Source of the DNA: Calamus simplicifolius
Taxonomy: Eukaryota; Streptophyta; Magnoliopsida; Arecales; Arecaceae
Direction of reading: 5' to 3'
Length of the DNA: 64,000 bases
Assembly (NCBI GenBank): GCA_900491605.1
Contig: UESW01001793.1
Span: 262,045 to 326,044, forward strand
Of the stretch, positions 33,575-45,277 are shown in pieces (position 1 is the stretch's first letter; each line of letters starts with the position of its first letter). Both the position numbers and the translations under genes were made by a program. The notes below the pieces were generated by a model. The model did no database searches. It was not told where the DNA came from and saw nothing but the letters and a program-made list of their open reading frames with translations.

Positions 33575-35731
33575 AAGGCACCGCAGCCGTTGCCGGCACT
33601 TATGGGACCCCCGCCTATTCAGCCGGTCGACAACACCCCCATAGAGCGGACAGTCGAATGGTCTTAGGGAGCGACCTCCGCATCTAAGCGACCGAGAGGG
33701 GAGGAGGCGCCAAGTAATGTAGTCCTGGGGGAGGATCAGCAAATATTGAGAATGTAAACAATGAAGGCATCGCCGTCTCCATGACGATTGCCAAGCACCC
33801 TATAAAAAGGATATTAGTTGATAGTGGCAGCTCAGCTGACATCCTTACTTACGATCCTTTTGTTCGGATGGGATTATCTCTAGACTCTCTTCAGCTCGTG
33901 GCAACCCCTTTGGTCGGATTCATCGGAGATTCGGTGAGGGTTTAAGGTGAGATATCTTTGCATGTGCAGTCGGGACACCGCCATGCCAAAGTACAGTGAT
34001 CATGAAATTCCTGGTCGTGATGGTCCCCTTGGCATACAACGCCATTCTCGGGCACCCAGGCTTAAATCTACTGGATGCGGTTATCTCCACCCGGCGCCTG
34101 CTGGTGCAGTTTTCCACTAGTAAAGGAGTGGGGGAGATGAAGGGTGAGATCGGCTCAGTTCTGCCCTGTTATCACACGCGTCAAGCCCCTTAGAGGCCGA
34201 GCCGGTCCTAGAAGCACCTAACCCCAGGGAATCCGACAGGAGAGGAGAACCGGCCAAGCACCGTGCGTATTGGCGGACTCCTCCCTCAGGAGGACCGTGA
34301 TCGCCTCCTAACTTTTCTATGGGCCAACTTAGACGTTTTCGCTTGGTCAGCATCTGACATGCCCAGCATCCCTCCAGAAGTAATCACCCATAAGCTCAAC
34401 ATTGATCCGAAGCATCGTCCAATCCACCAGAGGAAGAGGAGCTTCGCTCCCGAGCGGCAAAAAAGCCATTGATGAGGAGGTCAACAAACTGCTCAGTGCT
34501 GGCCACATCCGAGAAGCGCATTACCCTAACTGGCTGGCCAATGTGGTCATGGTATGAAAGGCAAGCGGGAGCTGAAGAATTTGCATCGACTTTACCGACC
34601 TTCACAAGGCATGTCCGAAAGACAGCTTCCCCTTACCAAGGATAGACCAGCTGGTAGATTCCACCTCTAGCCACGAGCTCCTCAGCTTCATGGACGCCTT
34701 CTCTGGATATAATCAAATAAGGATGGACCCCAACGACGAAGAGCATACATCTTTTTGATAGAAAAAGGATTTATTGCTACAAAGTGATGCCCTTCGGTCT
34801 CAAGAACGCGGGGGTGACCTATCAAAGTTTGATGAACAGGGTATTTCAGGATTAGTTGGGCTGGAACATGGAAGTCTGCGTGGACGACATGCTGACCAAG
34901 AGCATCCGCGCTTCTGATCATGTCTCCGATCTAGAGGAAACCTTCAACAACATTCGCCGCTTCCAAGTCAAGCTAAACCATAAGAAATGTGCCTTTGGGG
35001 TCACGACAGGCAAGTTTCTGGGTTTTATGGTGACCCAGCGAGGGATTGAGGCCAACCCAGAGAAATCAGTGCCATCCTTGACATGAGGCTACCATCCAGC
35101 AAGAAGGAAGTACAGTGGCTAACGGGGAGGGTCGCAGCTTTAAGCCATTTCCTTTCCAAATCGACCGAGAGGTGCTTGCCTTTCTTCAAGGCCTTGAGAA
35201 AAGTGAACAGCTTCGAATGGACGAACGACTGCCAGAAAGCCTTTGATGGGCTGAAAGTGTTTCTGTCCTCCCCGTTGCTCCTGTCCAAGCCAAGGGACGG
35301 GGAAAGCCTTTTCCTCTACCTAGCTGCCTCTTCAGAGGCCGTTAGCTCAATCTTGGTGCGTCTTGATGCTGATGGAACCCAGAGACTAGTCTACTACGTG
35401 AGCAAGGTGCTTCATGATGCGGAGGTCAGATACTCCAAAACAGAAAAAATCATCTTCGCCCTGGTCGTCTCCGCCCATACTTTCAAGCCCATCCTATTGT
35501 GGTACTGACGGACCAATCTCTCCGAGCCATCCTGGCCCGTCCAGACACCTTAGGCTGACTCGCCAAGTGGGCCATCAAGCTAGGGGAGTTCGACCTCTCT
35601 TTCCAGGCACGGCTGGCCCTGAAGTCCCAAGTCTTGGCCGATTTCCTAGTCGAGTGCACTTGGGCGGATGAGGAGACCAGGGAGGTCTCCATGGAGCAGC
35701 ACGAGCCCGAGCCGAGCGACGATGGAGAAAC

Positions 35732-36150
35732 TTGGATCCTCATGTGGATGGTGCATCAAACTCTCAAGGAAGCGGCGCCGGCCTCATTCTCGCCGGGCCG
35801 GGTGGAGAGAGAGCGAAATGCACCTTGTGGTTTCTATTCAAAGCCACCAACAACCAGGCCGAGTATGAAGCTTTGCTAGCAGGATTGAGGTTAGCCCAGG
35901 AGTTGGGAATAAGGTATCTCAGCGCTTTCACCGACTCGCAACTCGTCTCCGGGCAAATCAATGGAGAGTACGAGGCGCGTGACCCTGCTATGACCCAGTA
36001 CCTGGGCAAGGTTTGGCTCTTGGTTTCCCGCTAGCTTATTTCAGCATTAGTTACATCCCTCGGAGTGAGAACGCCAAAGCCGACATCCTTTCCCGCCTGG
36101 CTACCTCCGCCGACAGCATCGCAAGGGACGCCTACATTGAATACTTAGAA
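35732..36150 (+). pseudogene. Second, archaeal-type RNase H of element 2
   Basis: DGASN, then the E in NQAEYEALLAGL and D in FTDSQLVSGQINGEYEA, give the D-E-D pattern. The domain continues, with a frame change near 36013, to SYIPRSENAKADILSRLA. It sits between the usual RNase H and integrase, the position that defines Tat/Ogre/Retand elements. Confidence 0.8.
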
Positions 36151-36369
36151 AGGCCCAGCATAGAAGATGGCGAGGAAGTCCTCTCGCTCACCCACAAGCC
36201 TACATGGATGGATGCCTACGTCCGCTATCTCACTGACGGCACCCTCCCTGCTCAAGTGGAGAGCCTCCAAGTTTGTTCTCCTAGACGGATGCCTGTATAG
36301 AAGGTCATTCTCCTATCCTTTGCTCAAATGTGTAGGACACGCCGACGCCGACTACATCCTCAGAGAAAT

Positions 36370-37412
36370 CCAAGAAGGCATCTGCGAAAATCATCTGGGG
36401 GGCAGGTCCCTAGCCTAGAAGGCCCTCTGTCAGGGATATTTTTGGCTCACCATGAAGAGGATGCTGCCAAGTTAGTTCAGAAGTGCAATGGTTGCCAGCG
36501 CCACACACACATTCAGCATCAGCCGTCCACCCTGCTTAACCCACTCTCAGCCCCTTGGCCTTTCGCTTAGTGGGGAATGGACATCCTTGGGCCATTCCCC
36601 CCAGCTTCGGGACAGCGGAGGTTCTTACTGGTAGCCATCGACTACTTTTTCAAGTGGGTCAAGGTCGAGGCGCTGGCTAAGATCACCGAGAATAAAGTCA
36701 AAGCCTTCTTTTGGAAGTCGATCATATGCCGTTTTGGCTTACCTCACACCCTCATTACGGACAACGGTTGCCAATTCAACAATGAAGCATTCAAAGCTTT
36801 CTGTAGCGAGCTGGGTATCCGCCATCGATTCACCTCTGTCGGCCACCCCCAGACCAACGGGGAGGCCGAGGTCATGAACCGCACCATTCTCAGGGGCTCA
36901 GGACCAGGCTGGATGGATCCAAGGGTCGATGGGTGGAAGAGCTTTCCAGCGTGATTTGGGCTTACCACACGACTCCCAGAACCCCGACGGGCGAGACTCC
37001 CTTCAGTCTTGTTTTTGGATCCAAGGCCGTCATCCCTATTGAGATCGGACTGCCCAGTCCGCGCATGGAGTCCTTCAACGAAGAAGACAACTCCACATTG
37101 ATACGAGCTAGCCTGGACTTTATCGAGAAAGCACAGGACCGGGCAAGGCTGCGTATGGCGACCTTCCGTCAATGGGCAGCCAAATACTACAACGCCCGAG
37201 TTCGTCCTAAAGTCTTTCACCAGGGAGATCTGGTTTTAAGAAAGGCTGAGGTATCTAAGCCTACAGAGGGGGGCAAACTGTCCCCCAACTGGGAAGGTCC
37301 TTACCGTATCACCGAGACACTCCACCGGGGGGCATACAGGCTGGAAGAGCTCAACGGACAACCCATTCCGCGTACTTGGAATGCGGATAACCTCTGCCGA
37401 TATTATCAATGA
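36370..37412 (+). pseudogene. Tat integrase (broken)
   Basis: The zinc-binding N-terminus has an internal stop (tag at 36416). The catalytic D in MDILGPF (36577), D in ITDNG (about 36760) and E in NGEAEVMNR (about 36868) are all present. A frame change near 36900 precedes the C-terminal part ending CRYYQ and tga at 37412. Confidence 0.85.
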
Positions 37413-37499
37413 TGTATCTCCCAAAATGCAAGCAATAAAAGAGATCCCTTCCAATGCCACAGCCTGCTCTCCCTTGCATCCAAGGACCAAATCTCGCAA

Positions 37500-38930
37500 A
37501 AAAGAGCTCGCCGGCATCGCAGCCCACGGGACACCACTCAGCTCCGGCACGGAGGTGCCCCCAAGGCGGTTAAGACCCTAAAGGCTCCGTACCCGCCGAG
37601 TTGCCCTTCGGGTGGCACACAAACCCTCGAAGTGGTTCTAAAGGAGCTCACCGGCATCGCGGCCCACGGGACACCACTCAGCCCCGGCACAGAGGTGCCC
37701 CCGAGCGGTTAAGATCCTAAAGGCTTCGTACCTGCCGAGTCGCCCTTCGGGTGGCACACAAACCCCCAAAGTGGTTCTAAAGGAGCTCGCCGGCATCGTG
37801 GCCCATGGGACACCACTCGGCACCAGCACGGAGGTGCCCCCAAGGCGGTTAAGACCCTAAAGGCTTCATACCCACCGAGTCGCCCTTCGGGTGGCACACA
37901 AACCCCCGAAGTGGTTCTAAAGGAGCTTGCCGGCATCGTGGCCTATGGGACACCACTCGGCCCAGGCACGGAGGTGCCTCCGAGGCGGTTAAGACCTTAA
38001 AGGCTCCGTACCCACCGAGTCACCCTTCGGATGGCACACAAACCCCCGAAGTGATTCTAAAGGAGCTCGCCGGCATCGCGGCCCATGGGACACCACTCGG
38101 CCCCGGCACGGAAGTGCCCCTGAGGCAGTTAAGACCCTAAAGGCTCCGTACCCCCGAGTCGCCCTTCGATGGCATACAAACACCCGAAGTGGTTCTAAAG
38201 GAGCTCACCGGCATCGCGGCCCACAGGACACCACTCGGCCCTAGCACGGAGGTGCCCCTAAGGCGGTTAAGACCCTAAAGGCTCCAGACCCATCGAGTCG
38301 CCCTTCCGGTGGCACATAAACCCCCGAAGTATTTTTAAAGGAGCTCGCCGGCATCACGGCCCACGGGACACCACTCGGCCCTAGCATGGAGGTTCCCCCG
38401 AGACGGTTAAGGACCCTAAAGGCTCTGTACCCACTGAGTCGCCCTTCGGGTGGCACACAAACCCCCAAAGTGGTTCTAAAGAAGCTCGCCGGCATTGCGG
38501 CCTGGGACACCACTCGGCCCCGGCACGGAGGTGCCCTCGAGGCGGTTAAGACCCTAAAGGCTCCGTACCCGCTGAGTCACCCTTCGGGTGGCACACAAAC
38601 CCCCAAGTGATTCTAAAGGAGCTCGCCAGCAACGCGGCCCACGGGATACCACTCAGCCCCAGCACGGAGGTGCTCCCGAGGCGGTTAAGACCCTAAAGGC
38701 TCCGTACCCACCGAGTCACCCTTTGGGTGGCACACAAACCCCCGAAGTGGTTCTAAAGGAGCTCGCCGGCATTGCGGCCCACGGGACACCACTCGGCCCT
38801 GGCACGGAGATGCCCCCGAGTCGGTCAAGGCCCTAAAGGCATCATACCCGGTCGAGTCTCCCCTCGGGTGACGCACAGATCCCCGAGAGGGTTCCAAAAG
38901 AGCTCACCGACCCTTACGATCGCCAAGTCT
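37500..38930 (+). repeat. 140-bp tandem array, about 10-11 units
   Basis: The marker gagctc(g/a)ccggcatcg occurs at 37504, 37644, 37783, 37923, 38063, 38201, 38341, 38481, 38619, 38759 and 38900 (138-141 bp apart). It lies directly after pol, in the 3' untranslated region. The unit is homologous to the 142-bp repeat of element 1. Tandem repeats at this place are known for Tat/Ogre elements and can seed satellites. Confidence 0.93.
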
Positions 38931-39436
38931 ACCGAGTCACCCAAACCTTTCCCGGTCAAGCCCCACTCGGCCCCTGATGCTCTCTCGGCGCTAAGTTGCT
39001 CTTGAATCATTCTAAGTCCTTAGAATATTCGAGCGCAGGCGAATCTCCGGTCAAACGGCCTGCGACAACCCAAGGCATCCTAAGTAACGACCTACGTGGC
39101 CGACTTATACTTCGAAGACACATTTCAACATAGGCCAACCTGACGTAGCGGTTCGGCCACGGTATCATCACATGCACAACTCTCAGAGTTAAAGAGCATC
39201 TTGAAAGAAAGGTTCCCTCCCTTTTTTTTTCTTCAACAGGCACGGGATCCGTCTTATCGTTAGTCGCACAACAAAATGGTTCGGCTCAGAGGAAAGAAAA
39301 AACAGGCGAGGCAAAAACACAAAGGTATTCTTGCAGAAAATTTCTCTTCATTGATAATGAAATAGGAGTACAAAATCTGGCCCGAGGCCGGTTACAAAAG
39401 AAAAAGGAAAAGGAACAACAACCCCTCAGGGCTTGT
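38931..39436. other. Spacer between tandem array and antisense ORF
   Basis: No ORF of note. A run of ttttttttt at 39226-39234 and AT-richer sequence near 39280-39400 lie where the antisense transcript would end. I see no certain polyadenylation signal. Confidence 0.35.
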
Positions 39437-41525
39437 TTGGGCCCGGCTCCCCCTTGTCGTCTTTTGCTTCTGCCGGCTCCTCGTCAGCTTCTCCGGGTCG
39501 GATCCCCTCGAGCTCGGCAATGTCAATTTGAGAGTCACGGCTACCTTAGTCTTACACATCTCAAAGCCCTTGACGTAGGCATCGAGGCTGGCTTCGAGGA
39601 CTTTTTTCCCAAATTCGGCCGAGGCCTTGTAGCTGGAGAAGGCCTACCCCGCCTCGGTCTAGGCTCGCTCGGCCCTGGCCTTGGCCTCTTGGGCTTCCGC
39701 CCCAGCCTCCCTGGCTCTGCCTTCAGCCTCCTCGGTGCGTGCATTGGCCTCGTCCGCATAGGCCACGGCCCCAACCTTTTCATGGCCCGCTTCAACCGCC
39801 GTTCTCTCCGCGGCGGCCTGGGCCTCTCCCCGCGCTGCCCTGACCTCCTCCTCGCGCATTGAAGCTGGCGATTCAGCTCCTCCTTCTACGTGTGGTGGCC
39901 TTGAGCCTCTCCAAGACCAGCTCCAGCTTGGCCTCGGTCGCGGTGGCCCGGTCACCTCGGCCCCGGCCCGGCTCTCCGCCTCCTTTAGTCGGCCGCTCAG
40001 ATTTTCCTCCCGGGCCTTGGCCTCCTGGTGAAGTTGAGCGAGGCTCTGGGACTGCGCCGCACTCTCCTTCCTGTACTTTTTGGCCCGCGCCAACGCCCTT
40101 GTAAGCGCATCGAAGAGTGAACCACTGCCTCATGAAGGCCGATCGCGCCGTTGGCCATCTGCAGCAATGGGAACATGTTATCCCTAAAGGATCGGAGCAT
40201 CAAAGGACACATCCGAAAACAGAGAAAGCTCAGAAGATTACCTGGACAACGGCGACCATCACCATATCTAGGAGCGGAGTGGCTCATTCCCCACATCTCC
40301 TCTTCGAGATCCATGATTACCACGGCGGTTTGGGTGATGACCGAGATCTCTCCCTCCTCCATCTCGGTCCCAGCCGGCCTCGGGACCGCTTCCCTGACTG
40401 GCGCTTTCTTAACCCGCTCCTCTGTAGGCACTTGAGCCTTTGGGACTTCAGTGGCTTGGGCCGGCTCGGCCCGCTCCCTCCTCGAGGTTTCTTCGCTGGC
40501 CTTGATGTCTCTCCGGCTGCCGGCCTTTTCTGCTTCAAGGCGGCCTCAAACTCCCGGCAGATAACCTCATCGCTGCATCCAAAAACAAAGGACGTTAGCA
40601 ACCGCATATGACAATCCTCCGATCGAGGCAAAGGGATCAGACATCGTGCTCACCAACTGCCAGGGCCAACTCGGCTTCAATCAGGTTCTCCTCAGACAGG
40701 AGTTCCTTATAGCCAGGGATTTGGCAATTGGACAGCTGGGTGAAGAGTTCCTTATCTCTCTCCCCCACGGTGGCATTATCATTGGAGCTGATGTCCGGCT
40801 CCATCCAATCAGTCCTAACCACCTCGATATGGGCAAAAAGAAACGAATTTTTATCCCCTAATCTTAGACGGGAGACCTAGGGGAAAGGCCCTACCCGGCC
40901 TGGCGTGAAAGCCCACCAGGCCCCCTCACCTTGGCGGCAGAGTTTATAAATGCACGAACAACGATAACCCTGGCCGGGCCCCCTTGAAATAGCAAAGAAT
41001 TACAAAGGCACAGATGATCCGAATTGAGTTCGGAGTCAACTGCGCCGGCACTAGCTTATATCTATCTAAAAGGTTCAGGAAAAAGGGATGGAGTGGAAGG
41101 CACAACCCGCACTGGAAGAACTCCTCATACAGAGCGATCCGATCGGGGTAGGTGGAGGTCACCCTATACTCAGGCCCCGGCGTGGACAGATGAATGGAGC
41201 TGGGATCCTAGTACTTGGCCCTAATGGCCTCTACGTCCTCTGGGGTCATAGTTGAGGCCACTCCCGCCGGACCCGCAGGATTAAGGCTCACCACTGAGGG
41301 TGGAGCCGGGCGACGGGAAGACACAGGAACTGACCTAATGGGGGAGGTCGAGGTGGATGGAGGTCCGGTCGATGATGGTCGATGGTAATTCCGCCCACCG
41401 GTCGAGGCACCTAACGGCTGAAGGGGTTTGATCTTCACTATTGGAATGGGAAGTTTCTACTAAAGGCCTCTTACCCTCCCTAATGACACAGCGGTCCATG
41501 GGTGAAGATGAAGGATGAAACTAAC
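39437..41525 (-). pseudogene. Antisense ORF of the Tat element (putative gypsy-type transposon family)
   Basis: Minus-strand fragments align in order. 41438-41208 ends MTPEDVEAIRAKY; after a stop it continues STYPDRIALYEEFFQCGLCL and LDRYKLVPAQLTPNSIRIIC (41170-40944). Then come VVRTDWMEPDISSNDNATVG (40822-40637), a Lys/Arg/Pro-rich linker (40631-40317) and an Ala/Glu-rich coiled coil (40093-39540). The segment LPLHPFF..LL.....L.P.Q..PN..R is typical of a plant retroelement protein family annotated as putative gypsy type transposon (Transposase_28). Function is unknown. At least one stop and several shifts break it. A minus-strand TATA box lies about 115-200 bp upstream. Confidence 0.7.
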
Positions 41526-41640
41526 CTGTGAATCGAAAGAACTCGAAGGCGGAAAAGCTTAAGTTGCAGAAAATTTCAAGAGAAGGAAGGCTGGAAGAAA
41601 GCAATGGCAATGTAAAAGCTTTCCCCAGCCCTTGGGGTGC

Positions 41641-41648
41641 TTTTATAC
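41641..41648 (-). promoter_or_regulatory. TATA box of the antisense ORF
   Basis: The minus strand reads gggtataaaagc. Downstream on the same strand a leader of about 100 bp contains cacaggttagt, a possible donor. An ATG follows near 41496 (MDRC) and another at 41438 (MKIKP). Distance and sequence suit a real plant promoter. Confidence 0.5.
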
Positions 41649-42034
41649 CCCCATTTCCAAATGGCGATAATCAAGCCCCGCCACGCGGCACTCCCCTATT
41701 GCACCATGAGCTGTCCGCCGGAAATCTTGCCTGTGCCCGAGACTTACCGCCTCGATTCACCCCAAGGAGCGTGAGCCCTGGCCAATCATAGGGCATAGAA
41801 GACGGAGAAGCAATGATGGCCCTCACCTTTTTTCCATTCCCCGATAAGTTTCCTCTTCGAGGCATATGGCGTTAACGTCATCTCCCACCTACCGCATGAT
41901 TATAGAAGATTTTCGAAGCCACACTGCTTCGGGACGACGCGCCAGCTAACCAACCTATTAAAAGCACACTAAAGAACAATTATTTTTTAATTTTCGCGCC
42001 CCTCTCGCCCAAAGGGCAGCGGCGCATGGCCCTT

Positions 42035-42057
42035 TACGCTCAGGGGCGGCGGGCATC
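42035..42057 (+). other. Purine-rich tract before the 3' LTR of element 2
   Basis: The sequence caggggcggcgggcatc precedes TGATGTG. It is a degenerate form of the ggggggcatc tract of elements 1 and 4. Confidence 0.5.
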
Positions 42058-42603
42058 TGATGTGGCTAATGTAGCCACAAGGGTAATTTTGGCAAAATCG
42101 GAATCTTAAGGTGGCCCCGTTCAGCCCCGGCAACTCCAAGTCGGCCAAGTTGGCTCCGGCCTTCTCAGGTCGGCCCCGCTCGGCTCCGGCACCTCCAAGT
42201 CGGCCAAGTCGACCCCGGCCTTCTCAGGTCGGCCCCGCTCGGGCCCGGCACCTCCAAGTCGGTCAAGTCGGCCCCGGCCTTCCCAGGTTGGTCCGACGCC
42301 GCCCCGGCACCTCCAAGTTGACCAAGTCGCCCCCGGCCTTCTCAGGTCGACCCGCTCGGTTCCGGCACCTCCAAGTCGCCAAGTCGGCCCCGGCCTTCTC
42401 AGGTCGGCCCTGCTCGGCCCTGGCACATCTAAGTCGGAGGGTCCTCAGCTGTGACCCCTGTTACTGACTTGAGCATCGGAGGGTCCCCATCGGAGGATCC
42501 CTTCAGTCTTGAACTTTTTTGCAGGCCATCCGATCAGGCGAAGGATGACAAATTAAGTGGCTCTCTTCTCCCGACGTTCAAGACCAGTGATCGAGCGTCA
42601 TCA
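42058..42603 (+). mobile_element. 3' LTR of element 2, internally deleted
   Basis: 546 bp against 1,149 bp in the 5' LTR. After about five 59-bp units it jumps (near 42435) straight to cagctgtgacccctg, so the TATA box and about 450 bp around it are missing. It retains ctgacttgagcatcgg and the catca end. Confidence 0.88.
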
Positions 42604-43167
42604 GGAACCATACAGGAGAGGGGTGTTATGGAATACTCTCACATCACATAGCTTGAGGACTTTAGTTGGTCTTATAGGCTCATTCACCTAAGCTTAAGTT
42701 TCTAAATTGAACTTCAATACCTTCCTCTTTTCTACATGACATACGCTTTTGAGCTTTCGCTTATAAAGAACTAGCAATCCAGACATTTCAGATACAATAG
42801 ATTTTCTACATGACATACTTTTGAGCTTTCTCTTATACAAGAACAAACTTCACAGCAAAGCATTATCATTTCTACCTTCCATTACATTCTAGTACAGACT
42901 TAAAGCTAATTTTCATAACAGTATATTTCATATCAGAGGTTTACATATTTTTCTCAATATATCTTTGAAAAGGAGCCTCAGATATAACGAGCTCCTTTGT
43001 CAAGGAAAAGAGGATATAGAGAATGCCATAGGTTAAATCAATCACTGAAAAAGACACTGCCATGCTAAAACAAGACTATGAACAGCAAAGGGACTGAATG
43101 GATGTCTACAATCAAGCCCATTCATATAATGAGGTAAAAAAATACATCAATCGTATTTTCTAATAAG
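42604..43167. other. AT-rich intergenic DNA
   Basis: A direct repeat of about 35 bp (tctacatgacatac, then ttttgagctttc) occurs at 42733-42768 and 42806-42838. Nothing else was recognised. Confidence 0.45.
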
Positions 43168-44120
43168 ATAGTTGTAATGATCCGGGTCCATGGGCCTATT
43201 TCGTTACAAGAAAGCAAGACGGACAAGGTCAACACCAACTTGGGCCACCACAGCCCAAAAAGGGATCCAATTGGTGCCTTGTCCTTCTTACTTTACTACA
43301 TATAAACCACTTAACCAACTCCCAATTATCGATATGGGACAATTGGGAGGGGCATCACAATCTACCCCCTTAACAGAGGCGACGTCCTCGTCGCCAGGGG
43401 TAATTGATCACAACCACCAGGCAGGCAGATTCTAGAGGTGGCTCCCACAGGTTCAAGAGGTGGCTCCCATCCCCCATAGATGTAGCACTTTGTCCTGTGT
43501 GGCACTTAGCTCCTGCACTTCTGACTGGTGCGAGGCTCTGATATCATATTATAACGACCCGGGCCCATGAGCCGTTTCGTTACAAGAAAGCAAGACGGAC
43601 AATGTCCACACCAACTTGGGCCACCACAACCCAAAAAGGGATCCAATTGGTGCCTTGTCCTTCTTGCTTAACCACATATAAACCACTTAACCAACTCCCA
43701 ATTATCCGATGTGGGACTATTGGGAGGGGCATCACAATCTACCCTCCTTAACAGAGGCGACATCATCATCGTCAGGGGCAATTGATCACAGCCACCATGC
43801 AGGCAGGATTCTAGAGGTGGCCCCCACAGGTTCAAGAGGTGGCTCCCATCCCCCATGGATGTAGCACTTTGCCCTGTGTGGCACTTAGCTCCTGCACTTC
43901 CGACTGGTGCATGGCTCTGATACTATTTTGTAACGACCCGGGCCCACGGGCCCGTTTCATTACAAGAAAGCAAGACGGACAAGGTCCACACCAACTTGGG
44001 CCACCACAGTCCAAAAAGGGATCCAATTGGTGCCTTGTCCTTCTTACTTTACTACATATAAACCACTTAACCAACTCCCAATTATCTATATGGGACAATT
44101 GGGAGGGGCATCACAATAGT
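43168..44120 (-). mobile_element. Tandem TRIM: three LTRs, two internal domains
   Basis: Three 187-bp LTRs (43173-43359, 43550-43736, 43929-44115) alternate with two internal domains (43360-43549 and 43737-43928). In minus orientation each LTR starts TGTGATGCCCCTCCCAAT and ends cgttaca. It is followed by a primer site variant (tagtatcagagcc at 43908-43928; tgatatcagagcc before 43549). Each internal domain ends in a purine tract (aaggaggg or aaggggg) before the next LTR. Perfect 5-bp repeats atagt flank the whole at 43168-43172 and 44116-44120. There is no coding capacity. No 5S-like segment was seen, so it is probably not Cassandra. Confidence 0.88.
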
Positions 44121-44191
44121 GGCATAAGAAACACACTTATAACAATATAGAAAAAAAAAAAGTAAAAGCAGTGATTCATATCTCCTTCTGC

Positions 44192-44672
44192 TTAGGGAAG
44201 CATCAAATCAAACATGTTGAACTCCGTAATAAGTCTAGTAGAATGATAACCAAAATAGAAAGAAGTGACATGCTTAAACTCAGTCAAGACTGCCTGAATA
44301 AAAAGCGAAGAAGAAGCAAACAATCCCATGTTTGATATCTGAAGAATACAAGCAACTTGCAAAAACAATGAAAGAACCACAAAACCTAAAAGCATAACAA
44401 TGGTTTTGCTATACCTAAATCTGAATCGTAAGATTATTGATAGTGGCACCCCTGTCGACCCGAAGCAAAATCTCCCCTTCCTTACTCCTTGCTGCGCCTC
44501 CCTCCCCTGCATCCTTGTGTATCGAGTTGAGCACATCATTTACCTGAAAGCGCATGCTCTCCGGCATCGCCCGAGCAAGATGCCCCTTGTTCATGAACCT
44601 CGTGATCCCAATGCACACCCCTCTAGCATCCTCCTTCCACCACGGCGCAAACAATCCATTGAATGCTGGCAC
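44192..44672 (-). other. Unrecognised minus-strand ORFs
   Basis: Two overlapping frames: 44672-44415 (85 codons, with SMRFQVNDVLNSIHKDAGEG and a C-terminus LRVDRGATINNLTIQI) and 44539-44192 (with a hydrophobic stretch IVMLLGFVVLSLFLQVACIL). The first has gene-like composition, but I could not name a family. It could be an exon of a damaged gene. Confidence 0.3.
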
Positions 44673-45277
44673 GAAGTACTCACATCGGTGTTGAGATATT
44701 TATAGTGGTGTTCATAGGGATGGTATTTTTATTGGTTGCTTCTTCAAGTTTCTGATTGATGGATGTGCTAGACTTTCCAGTGAGATGGATTGGAAGTACA
44801 TCTTAAAACTGGACGATCAGGCCTTCATGTGGATTCTAAACTGAGTTCAGGTTCTAATTACTGTTGTTAAGGTATGTGTTTCCTCCTTGATACCAATTTC
44901 TTCTATCGAATGTTTGGTGTGTTGCCTACACATTCTGGCCCGTACTATAGATTCTGTTTTTCATTTTTTAATGATCAGGCAGCGACATTGTTTTTCAATG
45001 CGTTTTTCCATCATGCAGTGCATCAGTACATACTTATGCTCATAATAATAGATCAGTGGACTCATGGATGATGGGACTTGATGCCTCCTATGTTGATATG
45101 TTAATCGCATTTGTTGCAACAGTCCTATACAAAGCAGTCACTCTTTGAATTGATGATATAGTTTTACTTCTCATCACATAATAGCTCAGCTACTTTATCT
45201 TTTAGCATTTTCAAATATTTTGCTTGCACGCTTGCCTATTCTGATTTCAATTCCTGCCAGAAGAAGGAAAATTAATT
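44673..45277. other. Intergenic DNA
   Basis: No gene or repeat recognised; the short ORF at 44874-45071 has no recognisable domain. Confidence 0.4.

Larger units (their letters stand above)
33730..37412 (+). pseudogene. Tat pol: protease, RT, two RNase H domains, integrase (broken)
   Basis: Protease shows LVDSGSSADIL (33814-33850), and AYNAILGHPGLNLLDAV follows at about 34030. RT (34263-35080) includes HKLNIDPKHRPIHQRKRSFA, DFTDLHKACPKDSFPLPRID, FMDAFSGYNQIRM and a CVDDMLTKS active site in place of the usual YVDD. RNase H is at 35083-35508. A second RNase H (35732-36150) has DGASNSQGSGAGLIL and NNQAEYEALLAGLRLA, the archaeal-type copy of Tat elements. Integrase (36370-37412) has KCNGCQRH, MDILGPFP, LITDNGCQF and HPQTNGEAEVMNR, then YHTTPRTPTGETPF. 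Stops at 34556 and 34574 and repeated frameshifts inactivate it. Confidence 0.88.
30874..42603 (+). mobile_element. Tat-type Ty3/gypsy element 2 with both LTRs
   Basis: LTRs are 30874-32022 and 42058-42603; each starts TGATGTG and ends CATCA. Flanking 5-mers are ggcac (30869-30873) and ggaac (42604-42608), a target duplication with one change. Order: primer site, gag, protease, RT, RNase H, second (archaeal-type) RNase H, integrase, 140-bp array, antisense ORF, purine-rich tract, LTR. Integrase at the end of pol marks gypsy, and the second RNase H marks the Tat lineage. Many stops and frameshifts make it defective. The 3' LTR is shorter through an internal deletion. Confidence 0.9.

Noticed and set aside
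37236..38897. Series of minus-strand ORFs after pol
   Set aside because: Shadows of the 140-bp array.
43173..43928. Simple 378-bp satellite
   Set aside because: LTR ends, primer site, purine tract and a flanking 5-bp duplication show a tandem TRIM instead.
43173..44115. Cassandra-type TRIM
   Set aside because: No 5S rRNA-like segment is visible in the LTRs.
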